This document shows, in pieces, positions 11,731 through 24,000 of a DNA stretch of 64,000 bases. Position 1 is the first letter of the stretch. Every line of letters begins with the position of its first letter. The stretch lies in contig MDYQ01000078.1 in NCBI GenBank assembly GCA_003024175.1, positions 124,001-188,000 of the forward strand, in the 5' to 3' direction. The stretch is from Planoprotostelium fungivorum. Lineage: Eukaryota > Evosea > Variosea > Cavosteliida > Cavosteliaceae. The position numbers were made by a program, and so were the translations under genes. Under the pieces are notes generated by a model, which was given only the letters and a program-made list of their open reading frames with translations, was not told the DNA's origin and ran no database searches.

Positions 11731-14700
11731 TTAAAAAGCGCTGGTGCTCTCGTAGAGGGGATTTTTGACGTCCGGGTTCTCGGTGTAGAGAGGGTTATCC
11801 ACCACACCGGCGTCCGCAAAGTCCAGCATGCTGCCAAATACCTCCGTAGGTGGTTTCCTGATGAGTCTGGCCACGGCAGCGACGGCAGCACCTGCCACGG
11901 CGGCACCGGCGGCAGATCCAACGCCGATGGTCCAAGTCAGACTTCTAGAAGATGAGGCGGGGACCGTCTCCGTCTGAACGGTGACGTTGCACGTGGCATT
12001 TGCGGTGAGAGAGGAGACGTTTCTGAGATCGACATCTGCTCCATCACCGAGATCATCGACGAGCCAAGACACTTGGAAGGTTCCAGATTTGGCGGGAACC
12101 AACTCGAGCGTGGAGAAGATTGACCTGAGGCCTTCCTGAGTCGACTGGCAGCGAACGGACGCGTTGTAGAAGGTGCAGGGGGATACTTTCATCTTGTTCA
12201 AGGCGGGAAGCCTGAGAGTGCCGGCTGTTTCGTCTGATAGAGTGACTGTGACGTTGAATTTGATACCGCTGGCGTCGGGGTCTCCGAGGGTGAGGGGAGG
12301 TAGGGGGAGCGTGGCGTTCAGCGTGGTGGTCAACGACTCGTTGACCGATACGTACGGGGCCTCGTTGATGTTACGTACTCGAATCTGGAAGGGTAACAAG
12401 TTGGATGGGGCGGCGTAGTCGTCACGCAGAACAAAAGAAGGTGCGGCGTACAACTGTTTCTCGTCAGGATACTGAATTTCGACGAGTTTTCTCACCAGGC
12501 GAGAGGTGTTGGCCACGGGTACGAAGAGCAAATTCCACACGGCAGCAGTCGAGTTGACGTAACTGGGAGAAATCACCGAGTTTTCCGTTCCCAAGAGGGT
12601 GCCCCTCTGACATTCTTCCGTTGTTCCGTTGTCGCAAGTGTAGAGTGATCCCATCTGTACGTACTTGGTGATACTGGCGGTCAACGAGGTCAACGGTGAA
12701 TCCGTGTCCGTTCCCACGAGCGTAATGACCGCCTCCGTGTTCTTCCACAGAGTGATAAATGTGGCGGGAGAAATCAAGGCGGGGGCGGCGTTGACGTGGA
12801 TGACGTCAACTGTGACGACATAGACGGAGGTGAGGTTCTGCTCGTCCGAAATTTCGATGGAAAATCGGGTGAAATTGACTCCGTAGCCGGTGGAGGGTGG
12901 GGTGTATCGCAGTACGTTCGTGTTGCCGGATAATAAAACGGGGACCGTTGTAGATGGACCGAAATACTGCAAGGTCGCCCCCGTTTCGGAATTGAGGAGG
13001 GAGACGTTACCGTTGGTGGGTGCATCTACAAGCTTGTAGATCAATCTGGATGCGGGGGTGATATCATCCAGACCGTTGAGGGTGAGTGTGACGGGGGAGC
13101 CCTCGTACGTAACCAGGTGGGTGGGGAACAGTCCCGTGGGAGGCGTAGATTGTAGGGTGAGACGTACGTACACGGTGGACGGTCCATCAGTTGTCCTTCC
13201 AAAGATATCGGTGGCGGTCAAGTTGAACTCCTCGGCGAATCCCGACGTAAGTCCGGAGGGTCCGACGTAATAGAGAGGGGTGAACTCGTCGTAGAAAGTG
13301 GCTCCCGATGTGAGACAATTGGACAATTGAGAATCCAAGCAGATCCTCCCCTGAGTGGGGCTGTTGAGCTGCACGGTGAGCGTACCCGGTCGATTACTGT
13401 GGTCCGTAACGTTTGCGTAAAATCGGATTACATTCTTTACGTCTCCAGACAGTGTTGTGGGTCCTGCCGTGGGAGCCGCTCCGGGGTTGGCGACGTAGAT
13501 ATTCGCCGCGTACGTCGGAGAATCTTGCTTTCCGTTCGAAAAGTGGAACGAGAAGGAAGTCAGAGGTGAACCGCTCGTGGCCAGAGGTGAAGCGTAAGTC
13601 AGGTACTTGTTCCACTGATCTTGGGATAAGGCGAGAGAATTCCTCTTTGTCAACAGGATCGGCAGGCCCGTGGGGCTCATTAGATCTCCCCACTGTGGTA
13701 ACGAGTCTATGTAGAGGGTGAGGGGTAGGCCTTGTGGATCGTTCGCGCTGAATTTGTCGACAGAAAGGCTGTCGCCGGCGTTCAAGAAGAGGTCGAAACC
13801 TTGTCCGGCGGGAGGCAGGATGACAGCGGTGACGTTGATCTGAGCGGTCAGGAGGGCGGAGACTGTACCGGTGGGGTCGACAAGTCTGTACTTGAAAATG
13901 TCGACACCGTTGAAGGTCTGGGGGGGCACGTACGAGAAGGAGAAGGTGGTGGTGGGTGGGTTGACCGAGTTGTCGACGTTGTTTAGAGAATAGACCAATC
14001 GGCTGCCGGAGGTGAGGGAGGTACCGTCCGGGGTGGAGAGGGTGCCATGGCTCGTTGTAGTGGACAGGATCAAGGTCAATTTACCTCCCTGAGTTCCATC
14101 CTTGTCTGTTGCCGTGACGGAGAAATTGAGGGCAATTCCTCCGGTGGCGGACAGAACGACTCCCTGGTCGAATCTGGGTGTCACGGTGTAAGGCGGCCTG
14201 GATGGTGCGGCAGTTACCGTGACCGTTACGTTGGATGACGTGGCGTTCGATGCGTCGAGAGCTTGCAGGGTGAAGCTTCCCAGGGGGCCCACGATGTAGT
14301 CGTCAAAGGACAGAGTGAGATCCGTGCTGCTGCGGGAAGACAGTCCCGAGGCCACATCGTAGAAGCCGTAAGTCAAAATTCCGGCGGAAACCACGTTGAG
14401 GTCGGTGGAGGTTCTTCCCAGGAAAAATCCGGTTACGTTCTTCGTGGGAACGGAGAAGAGTCTCAAAGTCTCAGAGTCTCCGTTATCTGAATCGAAAATG
14501 TTGGCCGTGATGGAGCAGCTACCGCCGATGGGGCAGACGACCGAGCTGACGCTAGAGAGGCTGGGTGGATGGTTGACCGCGTTGACCAGTACGTTCACGG
14601 TACGTACGGCGGAGTTGGAGCCGTGAGGGTCGGTGACGTAAACGGAGAAAGAGTCCGAGCCGGTGTACGCACCCGCGGGTACGTACGTTACGTTCCAATT

Positions 14701-17700
14701 GGAAGAATCAACCCCGTTGAAATTTCCGGGAGTGTTCGCCGAATAAGGCAGCGTCGATCCGGCCGTGAACGTTACACCTCCCACGTACAACGTACCGTAC
14801 GTCGGAGAATTGCTGAGGGTCAAGTTGAGGTTCTGTCCCTCTCCACTGTCTTCGTCCGTTGCCGTGACGACGATTGCGATACCGATGGAAGACTCTTGGT
14901 AGGTAACGAATGACGTGGTAGAGTCCGAGGGGTAGACGATGGCGGGAGGGTGATTGATTGGGGGTGGGGGTGGAGTGGATGTGGTGGCTGGGGTGGTCGT
15001 CGATGATGTGGATGCATCAGAGGTGGATGATGTGGATGCATCAGTGGTCGATGATGTGGATGCATCAGTGGTGGATGATGTAGATGCATCAGAGGTGGAT
15101 GATGTAGATGCATCAGTGGTCGACGATGTGGTAGCTGCATCAGAGGTGGAGGATGTAGATGCATCCGATGTGGTGGATGATGTGGATGCATCAGTGGTCG
15201 ATGATGATGTGGATGCATCAGAGGTGGATGATGTGGTAGCTGCATCAGAGGAGGAGGATGTGGATGCATCAGTGGTCGACGATGTGGTAGCTGCATCAGA
15301 GGTGGATGATGTGGATGCATCAGTGGTCGATGATGTGGTAGCTGCATCGGATGTGGAGGATGTCTCAGAAGAGGATGTCTCAGTTGATGAGGTGGATGAT
15401 GTCTCTGTGGATGAGGTGCTGGTCACATCCGTGGACGATGTGCTGCTGGTGGGATCCACAGTGGAAGATGTCGTCAATGCATCCGATGTAGAGGACGATG
15501 TGGTTGATGATGAGGTCGATGCATCCGATGTGGTGGACGATGTCGTCGACGATGATGTGGTGGACGATGTGCTGGATGATGTGGTGGACGATGTGCTGGA
15601 TGAGCTGGACGATGTGCTGGATGATGTGGTGGACGATGTGCTGGATGATGTGGTGGACGATGTGGTAGGTGGGGCAGGTACAATGGATGCCTTGACGTTG
15701 ATGTTGATCGTCTGAGAGGCTTGACCTCCGTACGCATCGGAGATACGCAGGGACAATTTACCCGCGAAGGGGTTCGTCAGGTAGCTGATGTTGAGGGACA
15801 AGCTGTAACTGGCCTTGATGGGTCCTGCGTCGACGATTTTGGCGGGAACAGAGGGTACCACGGCCGAGGCGAAGAGTACAGTCGAGTTGACGAGTTGTAG
15901 ATCGTCGATGAATACGCTGACGTTGTCGTTGATGTCTGGGTCTTGTACCGAGAAGGGGAGGGCACACAGGCTGTCGGCAGAGCATTGTAGATTGACGGGT
16001 GCCGTCAGGGTGGGAGGTGTATCGACGAAGGGCACGATCAATTGGACCTGTCCGGTTGTAGATCCAGATAATACGTCGGTGAAAGTGTAGGACAGGGTGA
16101 AGTTTCCGACTGTACTCGATCGGCTGTACGTGAAGGTGTAGCGAGAAGTCAAGTCCACGGGGGAATTGAGAGAAGTTGGCACGGTGTAGACCGAGTTGGG
16201 TGGTAAGACCGTACCATCCGAGGTAGTGAGCGTACCGTACGCCGGAGTCACGATGCTCAGCGACAACTTCTTTCCTTGCGTTCCGTCCACATCAGAGGCC
16301 ACCAGCGTGAAAGTCGTTGACCCGTTGACCGTTGTCGACGCCAAGTTATTCGTCGACAATGTGGGGTTGTTGTTGGGGGATACAGATACGTACACAGTGA
16401 CCGGATCGGATGCCATGTTGTAACTGTCGACGGCTGACAGCTGGACGGTTCCGATGCTTCCCTGGGCCGTGTCGTCCGTGCTGAGAGTTACGTAACCAGA
16501 CGTACCGGGCTGCACGGTGGGGGTCAGTGTGGCAGCTCCGTTGGTGGTCACGCTCGTATTCGCTCCTCCGTTGAGGCTGTAAGTGGCGGTGGCGTAGCTC
16601 AGGCCGGTCGTCAAGGTAACAGTCTCGGTGTCTGGGCTGTCGACGTCGACAACGGTGAAGGGTATGGTGCATTTACCACCGATGGGACAGGTGACGTCAG
16701 AGGGGGCGTTGAGTGTGGGGGCGTGGGGTGCAAACTGTACGGCCACTGTGACGTAGGCGAGGGCCGATTGCGACCTCGCGTTCTGAACGTAGTAGGAGAA
16801 GCTCGTGTTTCCCACGAAATTTCCGGTGTAGAAGAGTACGGTACGGTCGTAGGCCACGTAGTAAGGTGAGATGTCGTACGAGTTGGGATCGGTCAACCTG
16901 CCGTTGCCAGGCAACGAATTGATCAGCACGGAGGGGTAGTTCGATGTCTTGGGCACGTTGGTTGCGTAATTCGAAAAGTCGATGACATTCGGTTGGCTTC
17001 CTTGCTGTACGACCAGGGTAATGTTGGACGCCTGGGGTGGATAATAGACGGGGGCCACGACGAATGTCACGTTGTAGACGGTGGAGTAGGCACAGCCGTC
17101 GTAGAGAACGAAGGACAGGGTGGCGTTTCCGTTAAAGTACTGATTTCCCAGGAACGAGTAGGAGAAGNGGCACGTTGGTTGCGTAATTCGAAAAGTCGAT
17201 GACATTCGGTTGGCTTCCTTGCTGTACGACCAAGGTGATGTTGGAGGCCTGGGGTGGATAATAGACGGGGGCCACGACAAATGTCACGTTGTAGACGGTG
17301 GAGTAGGCACAGCCGTCGTAGAGAACGAAGGACAGGGTGGCGTTTCCGTTAAAGTACTGATTTCCCAGGAACGAGTAGGAGAAGGTGGTGTAGAAGGTAT
17401 CGAGGCTGGCCCTCGTGTTGTTATCTACAACGGTCACGTTTCCTTGAGAGGGTAACGTCACGAACTTGAGCTGGAAGAGAATGAGTCTCGTCGTAGATCC
17501 ACAATAAAATAGAATAAATGTCACCTTGAATTGATTTCCATCGGAGTCGCTGCCGGTCAACTTGAAGGGGAAGGGTGAGTCTTGCGTTGGAAAGAAGACA
17601 GTGTTCTTGCTCTGAGGGGGATGGTTCATGTCTACAACGATGGACTGTGTTCCCCAGCCCCAAACGCTGCAAGTGATAGAGGGCACCTGCAGGCCCAGAG

Positions 17701-20331
17701 TGAGCGCGGCTTGAACGCTCGCGGAGTTTCCAAGGGAGAGGTTGAGATTCAATCCCGCGGAGATGCCGAGGAGGGGTGTGTTCAAAAGCGAGGATGTACT
17801 GTTGAGAGCCGTCGTACCACCTGTCGCACGTCATCACGGAGATTCCGCGGTGATTCCTCACTGTAACACTTGACTCGGAGGAGGGTAAAGAGGTTGGGCA
17901 GGTTGACGATGACTGAAGTACTCCAACCAACAGACAAGAGTCCACCTCCCAAATTGATCACCACACCCAGGCCGGTAGTGTCCACGATGTTCTGGTAGTA
18001 TGGAGCCAGGGCGGGAGTGCATACGTACATTACGTTCGCTCCCAGGGGAATGAGGGAGCTGTAGTAGGGGGTGGGGTCGTCGCTGGGACGGTTCCTGGGA
18101 ATGACCACGATGAGCTTGTACGTGTTTTTACGCCAGCCGATGGAGCTGGAGCCGCACTGGGCCAGGTTCGAAAAGAGCGGGAAACTTCCGGAGGTGCTAT
18201 AATTAGACTGTAGAAGGCCCAGGGAAGCGGTCAGGTCGAGACCGACCGAGGTGAGTGGTCCGTAGCTGCGGAAGCTGCGAACGCGTGAGTACGTACGTCT
18301 ACAACGAGACATCACCTGTTCAGAGAGGCTATGGCCATTCGACTGCCAGGGTAGACACCCACGAGTGACGTCAGCAGAAGGGGTGCAGATAGAACCAGAT
18401 CCGCCAGATCTTGAATGGGGTTCGAACCGGAGTTATCGAATGCCAATAATAGATCCACGGCGGGTAATACGGGTAAATTGACTTTGAGACCCAGTCCCAA
18501 ATTCTTTCCCGCCAGAGAAGCGTTGGCTCCCACGAATAGATTCGTCAAGATTGGGTTGATGAAGGAAGTGGGCGACAGGGTCACACTCTCTACGTAAGAG
18601 CTGTTGATGTAGGAGCTGCTGCAGTACCCGTTGGGTATGTCACAATTGACTCCCGTCCATCCTTTCTCACAGGTGCAGGATCCGTCTCCGTACTTTCCAT
18701 CGTTGCACTTACCGTGAACGCAAGTGCAATTCGCACATTTGTTACCGTAATAGCCGGGACGGCAGCCCGAGCAGCGAGAGGCGGGGTCGAAACCGATGCT
18801 GAGGGAGATACAAGTGCAGCAGAGGAGAGGATTAAAGAGGATGGGGCAGACGATGCCTTGGACGAGAGAGCCGGAGCCGCAGTCTGTGGGAGTGATCTCG
18901 AGGGTGATGCAGAATTGGCGGGTTGTAGTCGGAGGAGAAGTGGCGGGTTGTAGAGCGCCGATGCAGATGGAGTTGGTGCCGGCGAGGGGCGTGGGCCAGT
19001 TGAAGGTGACCGACTACAACGCGTCAGTTGCGATTCAAACGAATTAAAATCTCGTCCACCTGAGGGTTCTTGCAGTTGAGCGTGGGACACTTGACCGGGC
19101 TCGTTGTAGACAGACTGGCCCCGCTGGGAAGTGAAGATGCGAAGATCTGCACGGCGTTGCCCATCACCGTATCGTCCGCCACAATGGTGAACGTGAGGGG
19201 GCTAGATGTGTTTCCCAACAGCTTCAGAGGAGAAGTCAAGAGGGACAAGAGGTTCGTCCCGGCCGATAAGATGACTGGGTTCGAGAAGCCACAAGTGCCG
19301 GAGCCCCCGCAGCACTGCGAGTTGGCCGTGCAGCTCGCTCCGTTGTTATTGAAGAGGAGGCTGGTGCAGATGCAGGCACCGACGGGAGTAGAAACGTTGA
19401 CGAGATAGTCCACAGAGACGGAGCTGAAGCTGTCGTAGAGGATGTGCTGCAGCTGATAGACGCCGGGTGAGGTCAACTTGGAGGCATCGAATGTGACCGA
19501 GCCGCCGGGCGTGATGGTGTATAAGTTGCAGAGGCTGCCTGCATTACCGGCACCGACGGTCTCGGCTAAAGTGGATGGACGGAAGAACGCGGGGGTCGAG
19601 TTTGTGAATGGGATCTGGAAGGTGGCCGTTTGACCGATCTGGACCTGCTGGATGGGAATGGAGGTCGATGTGGGTGAGTTGATGAGGAGAGAGGCGGATG
19701 TGCCTGGAGGGTAGACGACTGCCTGAATGGAGGTGAGATGCAGGAGATATGGAGAATGCAGATGGGCTCACCTGACATTGGATGTTCCAGAAGGCGTTCG
19801 CGTTGTTCGTTAAGAAGTTGGGACGGCTGCCGCGATAGTGGGTGATGGTGTATGTGAGCGGGCGGTCTGCAATGGGAAATTGATCTGATGGAAAATGAGT
19901 CGTCTTCTTCAACGAGATGGTCGATGTGAGACGGAGGGGCAGATACTCACGTGACGTTGTGAATGATACGGTGATATAATCTAAAGCTATGTTGACACCG
20001 GTTACAACGCCGGCAGACAAGTCGTCCGAATCAGTGTATGTACCGTTGGTGTATAGAAGGGAATAAGAGGGGCTGCCGTCCAACAGGTTGATGTTGACGG
20101 AGGACCCCACAACGATGGAGTCTGGGAGGTTGAAGAAGCTCCTCTTGAAGGCGAATTGAGTCGTCACGACGATAACGTGAGGGTTGCTGTCTGATTCTCT
20201 CGCCCAGGAGATGGTAGCATAGCGAGCGGGGTTCGCTAACGTGCATCAGCTTCCACGTTCGCCTTCATTCGCTCACCTTCTACAGCTAAGAGTACAAGGG
20301 ATAAGAATAGTACAACAGAGATGAGCTGCAT
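11731..20331 (-). CDS. Giant Sib-like (similar to integrin beta) adhesion receptor
   Basis: This is a predicted type I surface protein of about 2,700 residues. It starts at the ATG at 20331 with signal peptide MQLISVVLFLSLVLLAVE. The order from the N-terminus is: extracellular Ig/cadherin-like region; Cys-rich EGF-like module (KCNDGKYGDGSCTCEKGW, about 18650-18780); an integrin-beta-like A domain with the MIDAS-type DNSGS motif (VDLLLAFDNSGSNPIQ, about 18405-18455); many repeats of roughly 100 residues with cadherin-like DxDG and TATDEDSG motifs; a Ser/Thr mucin stalk (14970-15680); further repeats; a glycine/alanine membrane helix (GVGSAAGAAVAGAAVAAVA); and a tail with two NPLY motifs (VVDNPLYTENPD, VKNPLYESTSAF). 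NPxY tails bind talin in integrin beta and in Dictyostelium Sib proteins. The gene probably mediates substrate or prey adhesion. An unresolved base at 17168 sits between two near-identical 216-bp copies, a likely assembly artefact. Confidence 0.85.
14970..15680 (-). repeat. Mucin-like Ser/Thr-rich coding repeat in the adhesin
   Basis: Repeats of short words such as SSTTDASTSS, SDAATTSS and TTSSSTSS fill about 235 codons. This is typical of an O-glycosylated extended stalk between folded modules. The opposite strand shows a long open frame rich in VDDVDASE words, which is a by-product of the repeat. Confidence 0.9.
16952..17384. repeat. 216-bp near-identical direct duplication around a single N
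   Basis: Copy 1 is 16952-17167 and copy 2 is 17169-17384, separated by the only ambiguous base in the window (17168). I count about four mismatches, roughly 98% identity. The duplication repeats the coding block NVTFVVAPVYYPPQASNITL inside the adhesin gene and breaks its frame at the N. Most likely two contig ends or two alleles were joined without being merged. Confidence 0.85.
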
Positions 20332-21070
20332 GATGGGTTCGCTCTCTCTTTGCCTGATAAAGTATGTTTTTGCGGTTGCTGTTCGGCCGACCCCCTTAGC
20401 GTTTGTGCTAACAGTCGCTAGGGATCATGCACCACGGGACGTGCCAGAGCCTGACAGTCAGTGGGTACACAAAGCAGATTCGGATTTAACAAAAATATCC
20501 GTTGCCATCATTCTTCAACGACAGGTATCAGTTCAACGCTTGGAAGCCAATAGAATCACTCCCAATGCTTCAGCAGGAAGCATGGATAGAGGGCCCAAAG
20601 AGGTTTCGGCTGTGGCTGTGACATGTCGGCGCGTAAGGAGAAGTGTGTGGCGTCAAGAGGCAAGGCTGGACATGAGAATGTACGGTGGAAATTAACCTAT
20701 GTAATGGTGGGCTCGCGTGGGCTCCTGCCGACGAGCATGGCAACAGATCGATCCTACCGCAGATGCATGGACACGACGTTTCTTTATAAATGTTTATACC
20801 GTGACGGATGATGGGAGTCTCCGTATTAAATTTGAATCTGCAGATCCGATTGGAGACTCTAGCGGCCGATTCAGCTGAGGTCGGTTGGGCTAAGAGGGCA
20901 ATCAGGTTCTGAAATCATCTGGGTCGATGAGAAATGTCTTTGTGATGAAGGTGTGATGAAGAGCTATCGGTGGCACTTGATTGTAAAAGTGGAAGAAAAG
21001 GGTGTAGAAATGAGATGATCTACAATGAATAATTCGACCATTTGGAGTAAACGGAACGTCTTCAACATAC
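20332..21070. other. Divergent intergenic region between adhesin and paladin genes
   Basis: No gene is seen. Short frames (for example 20321-20695) lack any family pattern. It presumably contains both promoters. Confidence 0.5.
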
Positions 21071-24000
21071 ATGACGACGATAAAGAGACAAGGGTCCCTC
21101 GTGGGATCAGGAAACCTGAGCGACAGAGTGCAACGTGTTGTCACCACGAGAAGAGGGGATGTTCTGGGTAAGGGAACCATTCTCAAGCTCGATCAGTACG
21201 CGAAGAAGTCACCCTTAGCGGATGGATTTCTTAGAAATGTGAGTTTGTGTGGAGATCCATTTCCATCTATCTTGAAATGGAGATTTCGAGTGACTCAAAC
21301 GACACAGATCGTTCTGTCGGGTGCTCCCAACTTTCGTTCGGTAGAGAACGAGAAGGTGCAGCGGATCCATTTTGTCTCTCGGTTGATGTGCAATATAGGT
21401 ATACGGAGTCGGACAACCCACAGAGTTCGGCATCGGTACAATCCTCAATCACATTCGTTACGGAGGAGACAGTGAGTTGATCCATCGAATGTAATTTTCA
21501 ATCATCATTAGACACGACTCGCGAGGGAGAAGAAGGAAGTGAAAGCGGCAGCAACCGAGAGAAGAGAGTCGTGTGGATCAACATGAGAGAAGAGCCCATC
21601 CTCTACATCAACAAGAGGCCTTTCGTTCTTCGTGAACTAGACCATCCCACCATCAACATGGCCACTTATTCCGGTGATCATCTCATCACGATCACAATCG
21701 TCGTTCTTATCCTCATATTCACATGCTCATCATCATTGACAGGTGTTACGGCCTCATCCGTAGAAGAGATGGAAAATCGACTGAAAATCGACGTGTTGAA
21801 AGAGAGCCAGAATTATGGCGGGAACATCCTCGTCCACGATGAAATTGACGGAGAGATCATCCCCTGTTGGGAGTACATCTCGGAGAGTGAGTGTCTCGTT
21901 GTAGATGGAAGATGACGTAGCAAAGATAACGTGCAGACGCCCAAGGACGTGTACGAAGCCAGGTCGGATCAGGTGAGACTACACTGTTGTAGATCGTTCA
22001 AATCATCAAAAAATGACGAAATACGGTACACATCATTTGAGAACAAAAAATTCAAAGTTTCTTGAAAGAATTTCGAAAAGCGAAAGAAAAACGAAAAAAT
22101 GAAGGAAAGAAAAATGATGAAGAAAAGAAAAACGATGAAGAAAAGAGAAAACACATTTCATATCTCATTTACTTATCCTCTTCAAGTTGAAATACGTGAG
22201 ACTACCAGTGACCCCAGAACAATCCATTCGCTCCACCCAAATCGACGAGATGCAAGATCTACTGGCCGATATACCCGATGACGTAATATGACGTCATCAC
22301 ACACGATCGACCCATTCTCGATAGGTACACGTCATCTTCAATTGCCAGATGGGTCTGGGCAGGAGCAGCTGTGGAATGAGCATCGCACACATGATTCGCT
22401 ATTTTAAGAACCAATCGAGCCGCGAACTACTCACCCACAAGATGGAAGAGAGGGAGAAGACGAGAGACGAGAAGACAAAGGTGAACATGGATGATGACGT
22501 CATATGACGTAATGTGACGTCATCAGGAGTACATGAGGGCGGGAGACAGTGAAGGTCTGACCCGTTTCTCTCTCGAAGAGGGAGAGTACAAACCGGTCAT
22601 GAGTTTCTTACGTCTCGTTCCCAACGGGTTACGCATCAAACGAGCAGTGGATGTCATCTTGTCAGAGTGTGGGTCGTACTACATCGACATGAAGGGGGAT
22701 ATTTTCGTCATGAAGTGAGGGGAGGAGAGGAAAAAAAAGTGACGCGGGCAGGGATCGATACGAGAGAGCGCCGAGGTCGGAGGCAAGGATGTTGCTGGGA
22801 AGGGCTTCGAACTATCTGGAGAGATATCTGCTCTTGATCGTGTTCGGTGCTTACACGGTGGAATATAACTCTGCCAAAGGTGGTGATCGATCATCAAGAT
22901 GATCATCGCGATCACATCGTGATCGCGATCGTGACACGAAAAGATTGACTCGTTGTAGACAGTGGACAGCCTTCGAAGAGTTTTTCCGAGTGGATGAAGG
23001 AGAGACCTGAGGTATCATCCCTCTTTTATGACATCAGAAATCGTCCAGAAGAAACACTCAAGCTCTCCCACGCTTCCCAACAGCCGAGTGAGAAAAGATT
23101 TTATTCTATTTTATTCTACCTTGCGTGACGTCCATCAGAGCCGTTACTCCTCAAACAGAGCACAAATTCCATCAATTCACTCAGCGTCGGCCGCCGCGGA
23201 GACATCCTCAGTGAGTCGATCGTCTACAACCAGCCGCTCCTGACCCTCCCCCAGATCACAGCATGATATTGAAGAGTGACCTGTACAAGTTGGAGTTGGG
23301 ATCAGACGAAGATGGAAAAATCGATACACCGAGAGACCAAGGAAAAGATCATTTCAACTTGAGAAAGATTTCCGGCCAAAATTCGTGGGGAGTGGCCTCG
23401 TGCACGTACAAGGGCATCAAACAGGTGACATTCGACGAAATTTCGTGATTCTGAGGAAATGATGCAGATCCTGGGAATGATCGTGTCCGAGAGACTGAAG
23501 AACGATCGTGGAACGGGAGAAAAATCGACGAAAATTCATTGGATGAACTTGAGGGAGGAACCGGTTGTCTACGTCGACAACAAGCCTTACGTGTTGAGAG
23601 ATTCAGCTCATCCCTTCCACAATCTGAAAGCATACCGAAACATAGAGCCGTCCAGGGTGGAGACCTTGGAGGACAGATTCAAAGAAGAGGTGAAGATGAA
23701 AGTGATGACGTGTGATGACGTCATAGCAGGTGATGAACGAGGTCGCATTCTTCGAAGGAAAGTTGTACGTTCACGATGAGGTAGGTTGATTTACCATCTA
23801 CAACTTTGTAGATGGATCAATCGATGTATTCATTTGTCGATTTACATGCTGTAGATCGGAGAGCACAAAGCCGTGGGCACTTGGCTCAACGTCAAAAAAT
23901 CGAACGGTATCTATTTTATTCTATTTTATTCTTCCTGACCCCTACAGAACGATACGACGTATACACCCCCCACGAGGAAATTTCGAATGCCAATTCTGCC

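Noticed and set aside
14954-15715. Rightward 253-codon open frame rich in VDDVDASE words
   Set aside because: It is the antisense of the mucin repeat in the adhesin; the repeat removes stops on both strands and there is no family pattern.
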